A DNA stretch of 64,000 nucleotides from Opitutaceae bacterium (GCA_016795565.1 JAEUGW010000032.1:124001-188000); one strand, 5' to 3'. Counted from the stretch's first letter, positions 33,965 through 42,376 are shown. Program-made: numbers and translations. Notes: a model not told the origin generated them from the letters alone.

Positions 33965-36181
33965 ATGGACACAGCGCCCAAAGCGGACAAGGCGACGGGA
34001 ACCGGCGAAGCCTATCCCTACACCTATTACGGCACGAGCTACAGCGGTTATGGTTCGCCCGGCCACGGCGACAACCAGATGCAGCGCAGCATGCAGGACT
34101 ACCTGCTCATCCTGCGCGAACGCGCGTGGTATATCGTCCTCGTCTTCACCCTGATCTTTTCCGCCGCGACCATTTTCACCTTCACGCGCACCCCGCTTTT
34201 CCAGTCGGTTGCGAGCGTGCAGGTGTTCCGCCGGGATCAGGTCGTGATGCAGGTGCAGAGCGTCGGCGACAACGAAATCCGCTCGGCGGAGGATCTGAAC
34301 ACGCAGGTGAAGGTGCTGGAGAGCTTCGCCATCATCCAGCGCGTGGCGGACCGGCTCACGGGCGAGGACCTGAAGACATTCCTGGCCCCCTACCGGAAGG
34401 ACAGTGCGGAGGTGCCGGTCACCCCGGCGGAGGTCATCTTCAAGAACCGCAAGATCGTGCCGGTGCGCCTGAGTCTGGTGCTGCAGGTGCAATACTCGCA
34501 CCCCGACAAGTTTATCGCGGCGAAGGTCGCCAATCTCTTCATCGACGAATACATCGCCTACAACTCCCGGCTCCGCATCGAGGATTCCATGAAGGCGGTG
34601 GACGACCTCAAGGAGCGCGCCGAACAGCAGAAGAAGAAGGTCGAGGAGCTCGCCATCAACCTCCAGGCCTACCGCGAGAAAAACAAGATGGTCTCGCTCG
34701 ACAAGGGCAAGGACATCGTCACGGAAAAGCTCAAGGCCCTCAACGCCTACGTCACGCAGACCACCGCGCGCCTCAACGAGGCCGAGATCCGCTGGCGCCA
34801 GGTCCAGGAGCGCAAGGCCACGCCCGCCCTCCTGCTCGACCTGCCCTTCATTTCCAGCCAGTCGCTCATCACCCAGCTGGTCCAGCAGGTGGCGGCGCAG
34901 AAGATTGTCATCTCCCAGTTGCGCGAACACTACCGCGACAAGCACCCCAAGATGATCGAGGCGGTCAACTCGCTCGCCCAGACGGAGCGCGAGCTCAGCC
35001 GCGCCATTGATTCGACGGCCGCCACTTTTGAAGCCGATTTCCAGACCGCCAAGCGCAACGACGAGGAGGCCCGCGCCAACCTCGTCCGGCAGGAAGCCGA
35101 GTCGCTGCAAACCGACCGGTTTGCCGTCGAATACTCCAACTTGGAGCGCGACCTCGGCATCAACGAGCACCTGCTGAACAACATCCTCGGCCGCATGCGC
35201 GAGACCTCGATGAGCAGCACTATCGAGACGCAGAGCGCGCGCGTCGTGGATCGCGCCGCCCCGGCCCTCAAGCCCTATTCGCCCAACATTCCCCTGAACC
35301 TGGCCCTCGGTTTTCTCGGCGGCCTGGCGCTCGGCACGGCCTTCGCATTCTTCGTGGCCTACATCGACGACCGCGTGAAGAGCTCCTTCGATATCGAGTC
35401 GGTGGTCGGGCTGCCCCTGGTCGGCATCGTGCCGGAGATCAAGCGGCTCGAGCAGCCGGAAAAGGCCCAGATTGTGGTCAACAACCAGGACAAGCAGGTG
35501 GTCGAGGCCTTCCTGACCCTGCACTCCAGTCTCCGCCTCAAGGACGAGAGCAAGCGGGCCCAAGCCATCCTGGTCACCAGCACCATTCCCGGCGAGGGCA
35601 AGTCGTTCACGACGACGAATCTCGCCCTCACCTTCGCCGCGCACGGCGAGAAGGTCGTCATCATCGATTGCGACCTCCGCAAGCCGAATGTCCACAAGTC
35701 CTTCCGCCTGGAGAATCTCAAGGGCGTGATCGACATCTGCGCCGGCACCCAGACCATCGATCAGGTGGTGTTCAAGAACGTGCATCCCAACCTCGATGTC
35801 ATCGCGGCGGGCGGCCGGGCGAAAAATCCCACCCAGATTCTCAACAGCAAGAATTTCGAGCTGATGCTCTCCGACCTCCGCAAGCGTTACGACCGCATCT
35901 TCGTGGACACGCCGCCCCTGGCCGCCGTCAGCGATGCGCTCATCGTCCTGCCGCTGTTGGATGGCTCGCTCTTCACCATCTTCTTCAACCGCGTGCGCCG
36001 CAAGGCCGCCCAGTTCAGCGCCCGCAAGCTGCTCGAGGTGAACGTGCCGTGCTTTGGCGCCGTGCTCAACGGCCTCAACCTCGCGGTCTCCGGCTACTAC
36101 TACGCCCAGTATTACGACAAGTCCTACAAGGACTACTACGTGACGATGGCGAAGCAGGATCCCGGCTCGGCCGACCGCTGA
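33965..36181 (+). CDS. GumC/Wzc-like polysaccharide co-polymerase with tyrosine-kinase domain
   Basis: The 738-residue protein has a Wzz chain-length domain with a first membrane helix (AWYIVLVFTLIFSAATIF), a long coiled-coil, and a second helix (NLALGFLGGLALGTAFAFFVAYIDD). A cytoplasmic BY-kinase-type ATPase follows, with Walker A TSTIPGEGKSFTTTNLA, Walker A' IIDCDLRKPNVH and Walker B IFVDTPP. The C-terminus is a tyrosine cluster (YYYAQYYDKSYKDYYV), as in autophosphorylating Wzc proteins. It controls chain length and export of an exopolysaccharide. The ATG at 33965 is preferred; a TTG at 33950 overlaps the upstream stop and could couple translation. Confidence 0.9.
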   Translation: MDTAPKADKATGTGEAYPYTYYGTSYSGYGSPGHGDNQMQRSMQDYLLILRERAWYIVLVFTLIFSAATIFTFTRTPLFQSVASVQVFRRDQVVMQVQSVGDNEIRSAEDLNTQVKVLESFAIIQRVADRLTGEDLKTFLAPYRKDSAEVPVTPAEVIFKNRKIVPVRLSLVLQVQYSHPDKFIAAKVANLFIDEYIAYNSRLRIEDSMKAVDDLKERAEQQKKKVEELAINLQAYREKNKMVSLDKGKDIVTEKLKALNAYVTQTTARLNEAEIRWRQVQERKATPALLLDLPFISSQSLITQLVQQVAAQKIVISQLREHYRDKHPKMIEAVNSLAQTERELSRAIDSTAATFEADFQTAKRNDEEARANLVRQEAESLQTDRFAVEYSNLERDLGINEHLLNNILGRMRETSMSSTIETQSARVVDRAAPALKPYSPNIPLNLALGFLGGLALGTAFAFFVAYIDDRVKSSFDIESVVGLPLVGIVPEIKRLEQPEKAQIVVNNQDKQVVEAFLTLHSSLRLKDESKRAQAILVTSTIPGEGKSFTTTNLALTFAAHGEKVVIIDCDLRKPNVHKSFRLENLKGVIDICAGTQTIDQVVFKNVHPNLDVIAAGGRAKNPTQILNSKNFELMLSDLRKRYDRIFVDTPPLAAVSDALIVLPLLDGSLFTIFFNRVRRKAAQFSARKLLEVNVPCFGAVLNGLNLAVSGYYYAQYYDKSYKDYYVTMAKQDPGSADR

Positions 36182-36185
36182 GCGC

Positions 36186-37166
36186 TCAGCGTTTTGCCGC
36201 CGCGCGCCGCAACCGGTCGTTGATGGTGGCGGCCAGCCCGCCCGATTCAACCGGTAGCGGCTCCACCCAAATCTGCCGGTAGCCCCCGGCGTCCGCCTGC
36301 CGCAGCACGCCGTAGAGATTGCGCGCGATTTCCGTCAGCGCGCCACGCCGGCTCAGCCAGAAAACGTGCTGGCCCGGTTTCGCGCCGGGCATGCGCAGGC
36401 GCACGATGGCCACGCCTGCCGGCGGCTGGGCCTCGGGATGGCGCAGGACCAGGGGGGTGCGCGGGCTGTAATGCCGCTCCAGCATGCCCGGCGCCCGCTG
36501 GCGCGCGCGGGGGGAGCGGGATTTGGCGTCGTGCACCTTCACGCCAAGAAATTGCCGGAGCTGTGCGGCGGTCACCACCCCGGGCCGCAGCACGCGCGGC
36601 CGTTTGGGATCGGTCATGTCCAGCACGGTGGACTCCACGCCCATGGCGCAGGCGCCACCATCGAGGATGTGGGGGATGCGGGTGCCGAGACCCGCCCGCA
36701 CATGCGCGGCGGTCGTGGGACTGATGTAGCCAAACAGGTTTGCGCTGGGTGCGGCCAACGGGATTTCTGCCAACCGCAACAGCCGCCGGGCCAGCGGATG
36801 CGCCGGGGCGCGGATCGCCACCGTCGGGCCGCTCGAGGTCACGATGCCGGGCACACCGGATTTCTTGGGCAGGACCAGCGTAAGCGGTCCCGGCCAGAAC
36901 CGCCGGGCCAGTCGCCGTGCCGCCGGATTGAACACGGCGAGATCCTCGGCCCGGGACAGATCCAGCACATGGACGATCAACGGATCGTTGGCCGGCCGGC
37001 GCTTGGCCCGGAAAATCGCGCGGCAGGCCTTGGGATCCAGCGCATGGGCCGCCAGCCCGTAGACAGTCTCGGTCGGAATGGCCACGAGGTCACCACGGCG
37101 CAGTGCCTTCGCCAAGCGGCGCAAATTGGCGGGGGTGGGGGCGTAAACGCGGGCAGGCATCGGCAT
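36186..37166 (-). CDS. sua5: L-threonylcarbamoyladenylate synthase, Sua5 type
   Basis: The 326-residue protein has the YrdC domain with GDLVAIPTETVYGLAAHALDPKA, IFRAKRRPANDPLIVHV, FWPGPLTLVLPKKSGVP and PSANLFGYISPT. A C-terminal Sua5 domain (PGMLERHYSPRTPLVL onward) makes it the long, two-domain form. It makes the threonylcarbamoyl-AMP used for t6A modification of tRNAs decoding ANN codons. It is transcribed leftward after rpsR, with a terminator between them. Two close ATGs (37166 and 37160) are possible starts. Confidence 0.9.
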   Translation of the reverse strand: MPMPARVYAPTPANLRRLAKALRRGDLVAIPTETVYGLAAHALDPKACRAIFRAKRRPANDPLIVHVLDLSRAEDLAVFNPAARRLARRFWPGPLTLVLPKKSGVPGIVTSSGPTVAIRAPAHPLARRLLRLAEIPLAAPSANLFGYISPTTAAHVRAGLGTRIPHILDGGACAMGVESTVLDMTDPKRPRVLRPGVVTAAQLRQFLGVKVHDAKSRSPRARQRAPGMLERHYSPRTPLVLRHPEAQPPAGVAIVRLRMPGAKPGQHVFWLSRRGALTEIARNLYGVLRQADAGGYRQIWVEPLPVESGGLAATINDRLRRAAAKR

Positions 37167-37179
37167 GAATGGGGGCAAT

Positions 37180-37205
37180 AAAAAAGCCGGAGCGGATGCT
37201 CCGGC
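37180..37205 (-). terminator. Rho-independent terminator after rpsR (minus strand)
   Basis: Read on the minus strand, GCCGGAGC pairs with GCTCCGGC (37186-37193 with 37198-37205) around a four-base loop, followed by a run of six T. It separates rpsR from sua5. Confidence 0.88.
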
Positions 37206-37228
37206 GGAAACGATAAGCCGGCAACGGC

Positions 37229-37423
37229 TTATTGCATCGTCAGCATGTTGCGCGCGCGCTTGATGTTCGACGTGACGCGGCGCTGCTGCTTGGCGGAAAA
37301 GCCCGTGTATTTGCGCGGCAGAATCTTGCCGGTGTCCGTGATAAAGCGGCTCATCAACTGGGGGCTGGTGAAAGGAATCTCCTCGGGCTTGAGGGTCTGG
37401 GTCTTGGTTTCGGTCGTGCTCAT
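37229..37423 (-). CDS. rpsR: 30S ribosomal protein S18
   Basis: The 64-residue protein contains the S18 core: [34 protein letters not shown] in shortened form, with the conserved GKILPRK and RxxRR patterns. S18 binds the central domain of 16S rRNA with S6. It is shorter than many homologues because of a compact N-terminus. In other bacteria rpsR is usually beside rpsF or ssb; here it is alone next to sua5. Its own terminator lies just downstream. Confidence 0.93.
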   Translation of the reverse strand: MSTTETKTQTLKPEEIPFTSPQLMSRFITDTGKILPRKYTGFSAKQQRRVTSNIKRARNMLTMQ

Positions 37424-37525
37424 GTTTGAAAAAGGAGGGCGAAGGTTGGCTTTCCACCCCGGCCTGTCAACGGGCATTTTTGGTTTGCCAAAGCCCCCCG
37501 GGGGGCATGTCTGGAAACGGCTTTA

Positions 37526-37601
37526 GTCCCCGTAGCTCAAATGGATAGAGCAGGCGTTTCCTAAACGTCTGATCCCGGTTCAATTCCGGGCGGGGGCACC
37601 A
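37526..37601 (+). tRNA. tRNA-Arg (anticodon CCT)
   Basis: A full cloverleaf is visible: acceptor GTCCCCG/CGGGGGC, D-arm GCTC/GAGC, anticodon stem GGCGT/ACGTC with loop TTCCTAA (anticodon CCT), T-arm CCCGG-TTCAATT-CCGGG, discriminator A and an encoded CCA end. It decodes AGG. It is the last chromosomal gene before the mobile element, whose recombinase starts 226 bases downstream. Confidence 0.95.
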
Positions 37602-37611
37602 CTTTAAAGTT

Positions 37612-37760
37612 AATACGAACGAATTCGGGACGATTTGAGTCTTCGCGTAAGCACTTGAATTGTCCGCTTTTCGGAAATCACCGACTCAAATCGTCTCCCC
37701 GCGAGTTCGTATTTGACCGGCTAATGGGCGTCGATTTCGCGGGATCGGACTCAAATCGTC
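37612..37760. repeat. Palindrome and repeated 13-mer upstream of the serine recombinase (candidate att or operator region)
   Basis: AATACGAAC-N8-GACGATTTGAGTC (37612-37641) is inverted as GACTCAAATCGTC-N9-GTTCGTATT (37683-37713), a long interrupted palindrome. A third copy of GACTCAAATCGTC occurs at 37748-37760. The repeats lie between tRNA-Arg and the recombinase gene, where an attachment site or recombinase-binding region is expected. Confidence 0.65.
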
Positions 37761-37826
37761 TCCGCGACTTGGCCTCCGCTCCGAGTCTGGCGCTTGGCAT
37801 TTCCACGGACTGTGCAATGGTGTTAG

Positions 37827-39983
37827 ATGCCCTCGCTGAGGGCGTGCCTGAAACCCCATTCTGAACAATCCCCCGCCACCGTCGCTTCGGTTCCCGTTGC
37901 GATCTATACCCGCGTCTCCACGTCGAGCCAGGTCGGCGGCCGGTTCGATTCCTGCGAGAGCCAGGCGGCGATCTGCCGGGACTACCTCGCGCGGCATGCG
38001 GCGGAAGGCTGGCACGAAGTCGCCTCCCACACTGACGCGGCCTACACGGGGGCCAACATGAACCGTCCGGGCATCAATGCGCTCAAGCGCCAGATCGTTG
38101 CGGGCGAGGTCAAGATCGTCCTCATCTTCAAGCTGGAGCGGATGCTGCGCAGCACGGATGAGTGGGCGCCCTTCCGCGCCTTTCTGCAGCAGCACGGCTG
38201 CCGCCTGGTAAGCACCTCGGAGGATCTGACCGAGGACACGCCGTCCGGCCGGCTCAAGAACAACATCATGGTGAGCGTGGCGGAGTATGAGCGGCTCAAC
38301 ACGGCCGAGAAGGTTCGGGCCAAGATGCTGGAACAGGCCAAGCGGGGTTTCTGGAACTACGGCGTCATTCCTTTCGGCTACGCCTACGATTCCAAGGCGC
38401 AATTGCTCCATCCGGACCCGGCGGAGGCGCCGCTGGTGCGCCGCATTTTCGAGGAGGCCGCCCGGCTCGTTCCGCTCAACACCCTAGTCGAGCGGCTTAC
38501 CGCCGAAGGCCACCGCACCCGCGTGCGCAACTGGACTTCCAGGCATGGCGAATCCTATCCCGTGGGCGGCGGCCCTTTTCGCACGGACATCATCCGGGCA
38601 TTATTGCGCAACCCGATCTATGCCGGGCGGATTCGTTTCCGTAAAAAGGAATATCCCGGCAAGCACGAGGCGATCATCAGCACCGAGCTTTGGGAAAAAG
38701 CCAATGCGGCGGTCGCAAGCCCGGTCCGCCTGAAGCGTGACCCGTTCCGTTCGTCCAACATCCATGGATTTTTTCTCAAGGGCCTGGTTCAATGCAGCCA
38801 TTGCCAGCGGGCCTTGATGCCGTGGGCGAGTTCACCCCGCGGTTCCGACCGCAAGGTCTTTCGGTATTACCGCTGCGGCACTTTAAACCGGGAACGCGAC
38901 GGCGAACACTGTCCGGTCCGCTCGATTCCGGCCGGCCTCCTTGAGGCTGCGGTGGTGGGCTATCTGGGCGGGATCGTGCAGCATCCGGACCTCCTGCACC
39001 AAGCGGTGGAGCAATCGCGGACGCGCGCCCTGCGCGACCGCACGCCCCTGTGGGAACGGTTGTCGCACCTCGACCAGGAAATCGCCAGGCTGGGCCGCCA
39101 GATCCGCAATTGTGTGGATGCGGTCGTGCAGGGCGGCACCACGGCGTTCGCCGACAAGCTCCGCGACCGGGCCAAGGAGCTTACGGATCGGAAACACGGG
39201 CTGACGGTCGAACAGGAAGGCGTCCGGCAGGAACTGGCCGCCTGCGAGCAGGAGCGGGTGGGGGATGACCGTATCCGGGAAGCCCTCGCCCGGTTCGGCG
39301 AGGTTTTCAAGGCGATGTCCCTGCCGGAACAGGCGCGGTTGATGCAGCTGTGCTTCGACCGGATCGACGTGACAGCTAAAATCGGGAGCGGAGCCGGTCA
39401 GCGCCAGTTGCAATTGGCCCTCCGCGTGGCCGTCGCCCGGCTGGTCGAAGGCATGGAAGCGAAAATGGTCATCGACCATCGCGGCGCCCAGGGCGTGCGC
39501 ATCGAGCGACGCCGGTTGACCCTGCCAGTCACAGTGGCCATGCCGCGAAACGGTGTCGCGATGATCCAACGTCCGTTTGAGCTGGCGTTGGAACCCCGCC
39601 AACTCGCGCCGGGAGGCCCGGTGAGGGAATGCCTCCATCCGTTGCATCGCGCCTTGGCCTGGCAGCAACTGCGGGCCAGGCATCCCTCCCAGCCGATGAA
39701 GAATTTTGCGGCGCAGCAGCAGACCACCGAAGCGACCATCTATTATCATTTCGGACTGCTCCGGCTCGCTCCGGAAATCCAAGCCTTTCTTTTGGAATTG
39801 CGCGACCGCGAGTCGGTTCGTCGCTACGGGATGATGCCCTTGTTGCCTCTCGCGAAACTCGAGCAGGCCGAGCAGCTCCGCCAGTTTGCCGTTCTCACCG
39901 CCGGCCGGCCGGTGACGGCACTTTCCGTTGCCACCGTCAAGGCCAGCGCCGGCACCCGGTTCGCGCCCCGGACGGCGGCATAA
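37827..39983 (+). CDS. Large serine recombinase/integrase of the mobile element
   Basis: The 718-residue protein has a resolvase-type catalytic domain with IYTRVSTSSQ (nucleophile Ser31) and FKLERMLRS. A Recombinase domain (about 175-300) follows, then a zinc ribbon beginning CSHCQRALMP (Cys323) and closing with YYRCGT ... HCPV, and a coiled-coil region (about 400-490). The tail of about 200 residues beyond the usual length (near 500-550) is atypical and includes an HTH-like stretch near the end (FAAQQQTTEATIYYHFGLLRL). It should integrate and excise the element that occupies the rest of the window. Direct and inverted repeats lie just upstream. Confidence 0.9.
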   Translation: MPSLRACLKPHSEQSPATVASVPVAIYTRVSTSSQVGGRFDSCESQAAICRDYLARHAAEGWHEVASHTDAAYTGANMNRPGINALKRQIVAGEVKIVLIFKLERMLRSTDEWAPFRAFLQQHGCRLVSTSEDLTEDTPSGRLKNNIMVSVAEYERLNTAEKVRAKMLEQAKRGFWNYGVIPFGYAYDSKAQLLHPDPAEAPLVRRIFEEAARLVPLNTLVERLTAEGHRTRVRNWTSRHGESYPVGGGPFRTDIIRALLRNPIYAGRIRFRKKEYPGKHEAIISTELWEKANAAVASPVRLKRDPFRSSNIHGFFLKGLVQCSHCQRALMPWASSPRGSDRKVFRYYRCGTLNRERDGEHCPVRSIPAGLLEAAVVGYLGGIVQHPDLLHQAVEQSRTRALRDRTPLWERLSHLDQEIARLGRQIRNCVDAVVQGGTTAFADKLRDRAKELTDRKHGLTVEQEGVRQELAACEQERVGDDRIREALARFGEVFKAMSLPEQARLMQLCFDRIDVTAKIGSGAGQRQLQLALRVAVARLVEGMEAKMVIDHRGAQGVRIERRRLTLPVTVAMPRNGVAMIQRPFELALEPRQLAPGGPVRECLHPLHRALAWQQLRARHPSQPMKNFAAQQQTTEATIYYHFGLLRLAPEIQAFLLELRDRESVRRYGMMPLLPLAKLEQAEQLRQFAVLTAGRPVTALSVATVKASAGTRFAPRTAA

Positions 39984-40051
39984 CACTTCGGAAACCGATT
40001 CCTTTCCCGCGTCACAATCCCGGCGCGTCCCGAATACCCAGCCCTCCGATC

Positions 40052-40099
40052 CAGCCGTCAAGGTGGAGCGCAGCGCAGCGAGCAATACCTTGACGGCTG
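40052..40099. repeat. Hairpin with conserved 20-base loop, copy 1
   Basis: CAGCCGTCAAGGT (40052-40064) pairs perfectly with ACCTTGACGGCTG (40087-40099). The loop is GGAGCGCAGCGCAGCGAGCA plus two bases. The same 20 bases form the loop of an unrelated stem at 41946-41976. Confidence 0.75.
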
Positions 40100-40630
40100 C
40101 GGGCACAATCGAGGGCGGGGCGCGCCAATCATCCACCGGGTTGAGCCCGTGCTTGCTTCGCCTCCAAGGCGACGGTTCGTACGGGCAGCCCAAAGGGTTT
40201 CGGCCTTTTTGGTCGCCTCGCCCGCGCCGGGCCTGTGCCAGTCACCCGGCGCGGGCATGGGTATTGGCTCAGGTGAGGCGATCCAGTGTTTCCTGATGCC
40301 GACCGAGGGCCGTGCGCAGGGCCGATGTTCGGTGCTGCCGGTGCCCGTTTCCGGCCAGCGGCCCAACTCGGCTTCGGCGCGACCGATGGCCAGCCGGAGC
40401 ACCTGAACCGTTCGCGTCGTCGGGTCGTTGGTGTTCAGGCGCTCGCACAGCACATCGATGCCGCTGCCGTTCAGGCTCACAACCGAGCCGTCGCATCCGG
40501 TGGCGATGTCATGAATGATGTCCGGCCGCAGCGCCGGGTCGTCAGCCAGCCCCTGCATTTGGTAAAACCGCAAGGCCGCCAGCACGGTGGCATGCTCCTG
40601 GCCAGAGAGGTGATGGAGCGTGCTATTCAT
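40058..40630 (-). CDS. Hypothetical protein of the mobile element, probably frameshifted near 40321
   Basis: The frame encodes 190 residues. The first 93 or so (from MNSTLHHLSGQEHATVLAALRFYQ to AEAELGRWP) look like a real, helical protein. The rest is low-quality, Pro/Arg-rich sequence that reads into a palindromic repeat. If one base is added near 40319-40323 the frame would continue as ALRTALGRHQETLDRLT and stop at 40269, giving a compact helical protein of about 120 residues. I therefore suspect a one-base deletion (real or sequencing error). I do not recognise the family; it is the last gene of the leftward series. Confidence 0.45.
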   Translation of the reverse strand: MNSTLHHLSGQEHATVLAALRFYQMQGLADDPALRPDIIHDIATGCDGSVVSLNGSGIDVLCERLNTNDPTTRTVQVLRLAIGRAEAELGRWPETGTGSTEHRPCARPSVGIRKHWIASPEPIPMPAPGDWHRPGAGEATKKAETLWAARTNRRLGGEASTGSTRWMIGAPRPRLCPQPSRYCSLRCAPP

Positions 40631-40645
40631 GGTGTGCTCTCCGGT

Positions 40646-41002
40646 TCACGAGGCCAGCGCCAGTTTCTTCTCGAGCCACTGGTTCCCGTCTTCGTCAATG
40701 AACACCCGCTGGCCCCGGTGCGTCTCGGTATATTGTCCGTCCCAGCACATTTTCGTTTCACCCTCCCATTCGATTTCGAATGTGCCGTCGGGATTGCGGG
40801 TTGCGCTGGCGATGAAGGCGTTGCCCGGGACCAGATCGCTGCTGGCAACGATGCGTTTGCCGTTCGGTGCGTGGAGCCAACTCGGAATGCTTGGTTCTTT
40901 CTCTGCGGTCGCGGCGAGAGCGGCTGTGTCGGTGTCATTCACTCTGATCACGAGCGGGTGCGTCCCGGCGGTATCTCTACCTCGGCGCGAGCCGGCGCCC
41001 AC
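40646..41002 (-). CDS. Hypothetical protein of the mobile element
   Basis: The 118-residue product is acidic and beta-rich in its second half (GNAFIASATRNPDGTFEIEWEGETKMCWDGQYTETHRGQRVFIDEDGNQW, in parts). No motif is recognised. The start is uncertain: the N-terminal 17 residues are Arg/Gly-rich, and a later in-frame valine (VIRVND) may be the true start. It is oriented with the conjugation operon and lies 15 bases upstream of the previous small gene, so the two may share a transcript. Confidence 0.5.
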   Translation of the reverse strand: MGAGSRRGRDTAGTHPLVIRVNDTDTAALAATAEKEPSIPSWLHAPNGKRIVASSDLVPGNAFIASATRNPDGTFEIEWEGETKMCWDGQYTETHRGQRVFIDEDGNQWLEKKLALAS

Positions 41003-41106
41003 GGCGGACGCCGGCTCGCGGAAGGATTCAGTATTACGTCCGTGTGACCTCCTTTTCGGAAAAAGGCCTTGGCCGCGATTTCATAAATGTGATCAACCTC
41101 GCGGGG

Positions 41107-41826
41107 CTAGAGAATGCCCGCACCACGGAAGCTGTAAAAACCGATGCCTTGTGGATCGGCCGTGACTGTCCCGATCACCACATGGTCCTGAAGGTCGATG
41201 TCAACCGCGCGAGCGGCGTCCCGCAACTGTCTTGTGACCTGAACGTCCGCTGCCGACGGAGCCGGATCACCGCTGGGGTGATTGTGGATGCAGATCACCG
41301 CTGTCGCGCCATGTTGGATCGCCGCCCGGAAGACTTCCCGCGGGTGCGCGAGGCTGCTGGTGGCCGTGCCGCTCGTGACCTCGACCAGCTTCTTCAGCCG
41401 GTTTTTCCGATTGAGGCAGGCCACCCAGAACTTTTCGACTTCCAGGCCGTGGGCAATCGGCCGCATGAACGCTGCGACGAGTTCCGGCCGGTTCAGCATG
41501 GTCTGTTCGCCGTCGGACTGCATCATTCGCCGGGCGATCTCGATCAGGGCGGTGAGCTGACGCGCCTTCGCCCGACCGATGCCCTGGTGTCGGCGGAAGT
41601 CGGCCGGCTGCCAGTGCATGATGCCGCGGAGTGAGCCCGCCTCGGCCAGAAGTTGTGTCGCCAGCGTCATCAGCGGCTGCGGTTGCAGTCCGTTCTGCAG
41701 GATGAGTGCGAGCAGTTCGGTGTCGCTCAGAGCGCCGGTGCCGAAGTGATCGAACCGCGCCTGCGGCATTTCGTTGCACGCAATCGTCGTCGCCGCCGGC
41801 CGCTTGAGTTCAGTTGGATTGTTCAT
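41107..41826 (-). CDS. radC: RadC-like JAB-domain protein
   Basis: The 239-residue protein has an N-terminal helix-hairpin-helix segment (HQGIGRAKARQLTALIEI) and a C-terminal JAB/MPN domain with the metal motif HNHPSGDPAPSAAD (His181, His183, Asp194), as in RadC. RadC-like proteins are common cargo of integrative elements. Their function is not settled, although a role in recombination or anti-restriction has been proposed. It lies in the accessory part of the element between short hypothetical genes. The ATG at 41826 is chosen because the upstream frame reads through a hairpin repeat. Confidence 0.88.
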   Translation of the reverse strand: MNNPTELKRPAATTIACNEMPQARFDHFGTGALSDTELLALILQNGLQPQPLMTLATQLLAEAGSLRGIMHWQPADFRRHQGIGRAKARQLTALIEIARRMMQSDGEQTMLNRPELVAAFMRPIAHGLEVEKFWVACLNRKNRLKKLVEVTSGTATSSLAHPREVFRAAIQHGATAVICIHNHPSGDPAPSAADVQVTRQLRDAARAVDIDLQDHVVIGTVTADPQGIGFYSFRGAGIL

Positions 41827-41918
41827 GGTCGTGGCGCCTGGTCGGCCCCCGTCCAGACGACGTGTCCGGTTATCGGGGGCGCTTCCGGGCGCTGGACCAG
41901 CCCAGCACGACCAGCCAC

Positions 41919-41942
41919 GGTGCCCCCGGACCCGGGGGCACC
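41919..41942. repeat. GC-rich hairpin upstream of radC
   Basis: GGTGCCCCC (41919-41927) pairs perfectly with GGGGGCACC (41934-41942) around GGACCC. It lies between the conjugation operon and radC and may end the long transcript, although no T-run follows. Confidence 0.55.
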
Positions 41943-41945
41943 GGG

Positions 41946-41976
41946 ATGGAGGAGCGCAGCGCAGCGAGCACTCCAT
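41946..41976. repeat. Hairpin with conserved 20-base loop, copy 2
   Basis: ATGGAG (41946-41951) pairs with CTCCAT (41971-41976). The enclosed region carries GGAGCGCAGCGCAGCGAGCA (41951-41970), identical to the loop of the hairpin at 40052-40099, while the stems differ. Confidence 0.7.
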
Positions 41977-42038
41977 GGCGGGCGTGCTAGGCTAGGGAAG
42001 CGCGCGGAGCCCTCCCCATTCACGCACGCGAATCCGCG

Positions 42039-42376
42039 TCAGAACGGCCTCTGCCTGACCTCCGGCTTCTTACCGGCGGGGGTGGTCGCAACCGGCGGAG
42101 CATCGAATAACTTGTAGATCGGGTCGCCGACCGGTTCCTGCACTTCGCGCAGCCGGCGCAGGACTGCTTGGCGTTCCCGCTCATGGGCCTGTGCGAGCGA
42201 CTCAAGAAAATCCGGCGTGACCCTGGCGATTCCCGCGCCCGAAAGAGACCGGAAGCCCGTCGGGGAAATCGGAAAATCCCCGCGTTCGACCGCGACCAAC
42301 GCGCCGCCCCATCGGTCCCCAGATAACCGACCGACCGGTTCCGCACCGTGAAGACCTGCGTGACTTTCTCCTCCAT
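42039..42376 (-). pseudogene. Small element protein split by a one-base frameshift
   Basis: The first frame starts MEEKVTQVFTVRNRSVGYLG (from 42376). A second frame continues DRWGGALVAVERGDFPISPTGFRSLSG and runs to a stop at 42039. Joined at the C-run 42317-42320 by adding one base, they give a single coherent protein of about 112 residues. As read, the product stops being sensible after about 20 residues. The cause is either a true mutation or a homopolymer sequencing error. The function is unknown. It lies directly downstream of another small gene in the operon. Confidence 0.6.

Noticed and set aside
33635..36250. An 871-codon minus-strand open frame opposite the polysaccharide export genes
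   Set aside because: It has no recognisable domain and lies over well-supported genes with Walker and Wzz motifs; it is a composition artefact.
37526..37601. tRNA-Arg 3' end as the element's attachment core
   Set aside because: Serine recombinases seldom use tRNA genes, and no second copy of the tRNA 3' end is seen in the window. The tRNA is only taken as the last chromosomal landmark.
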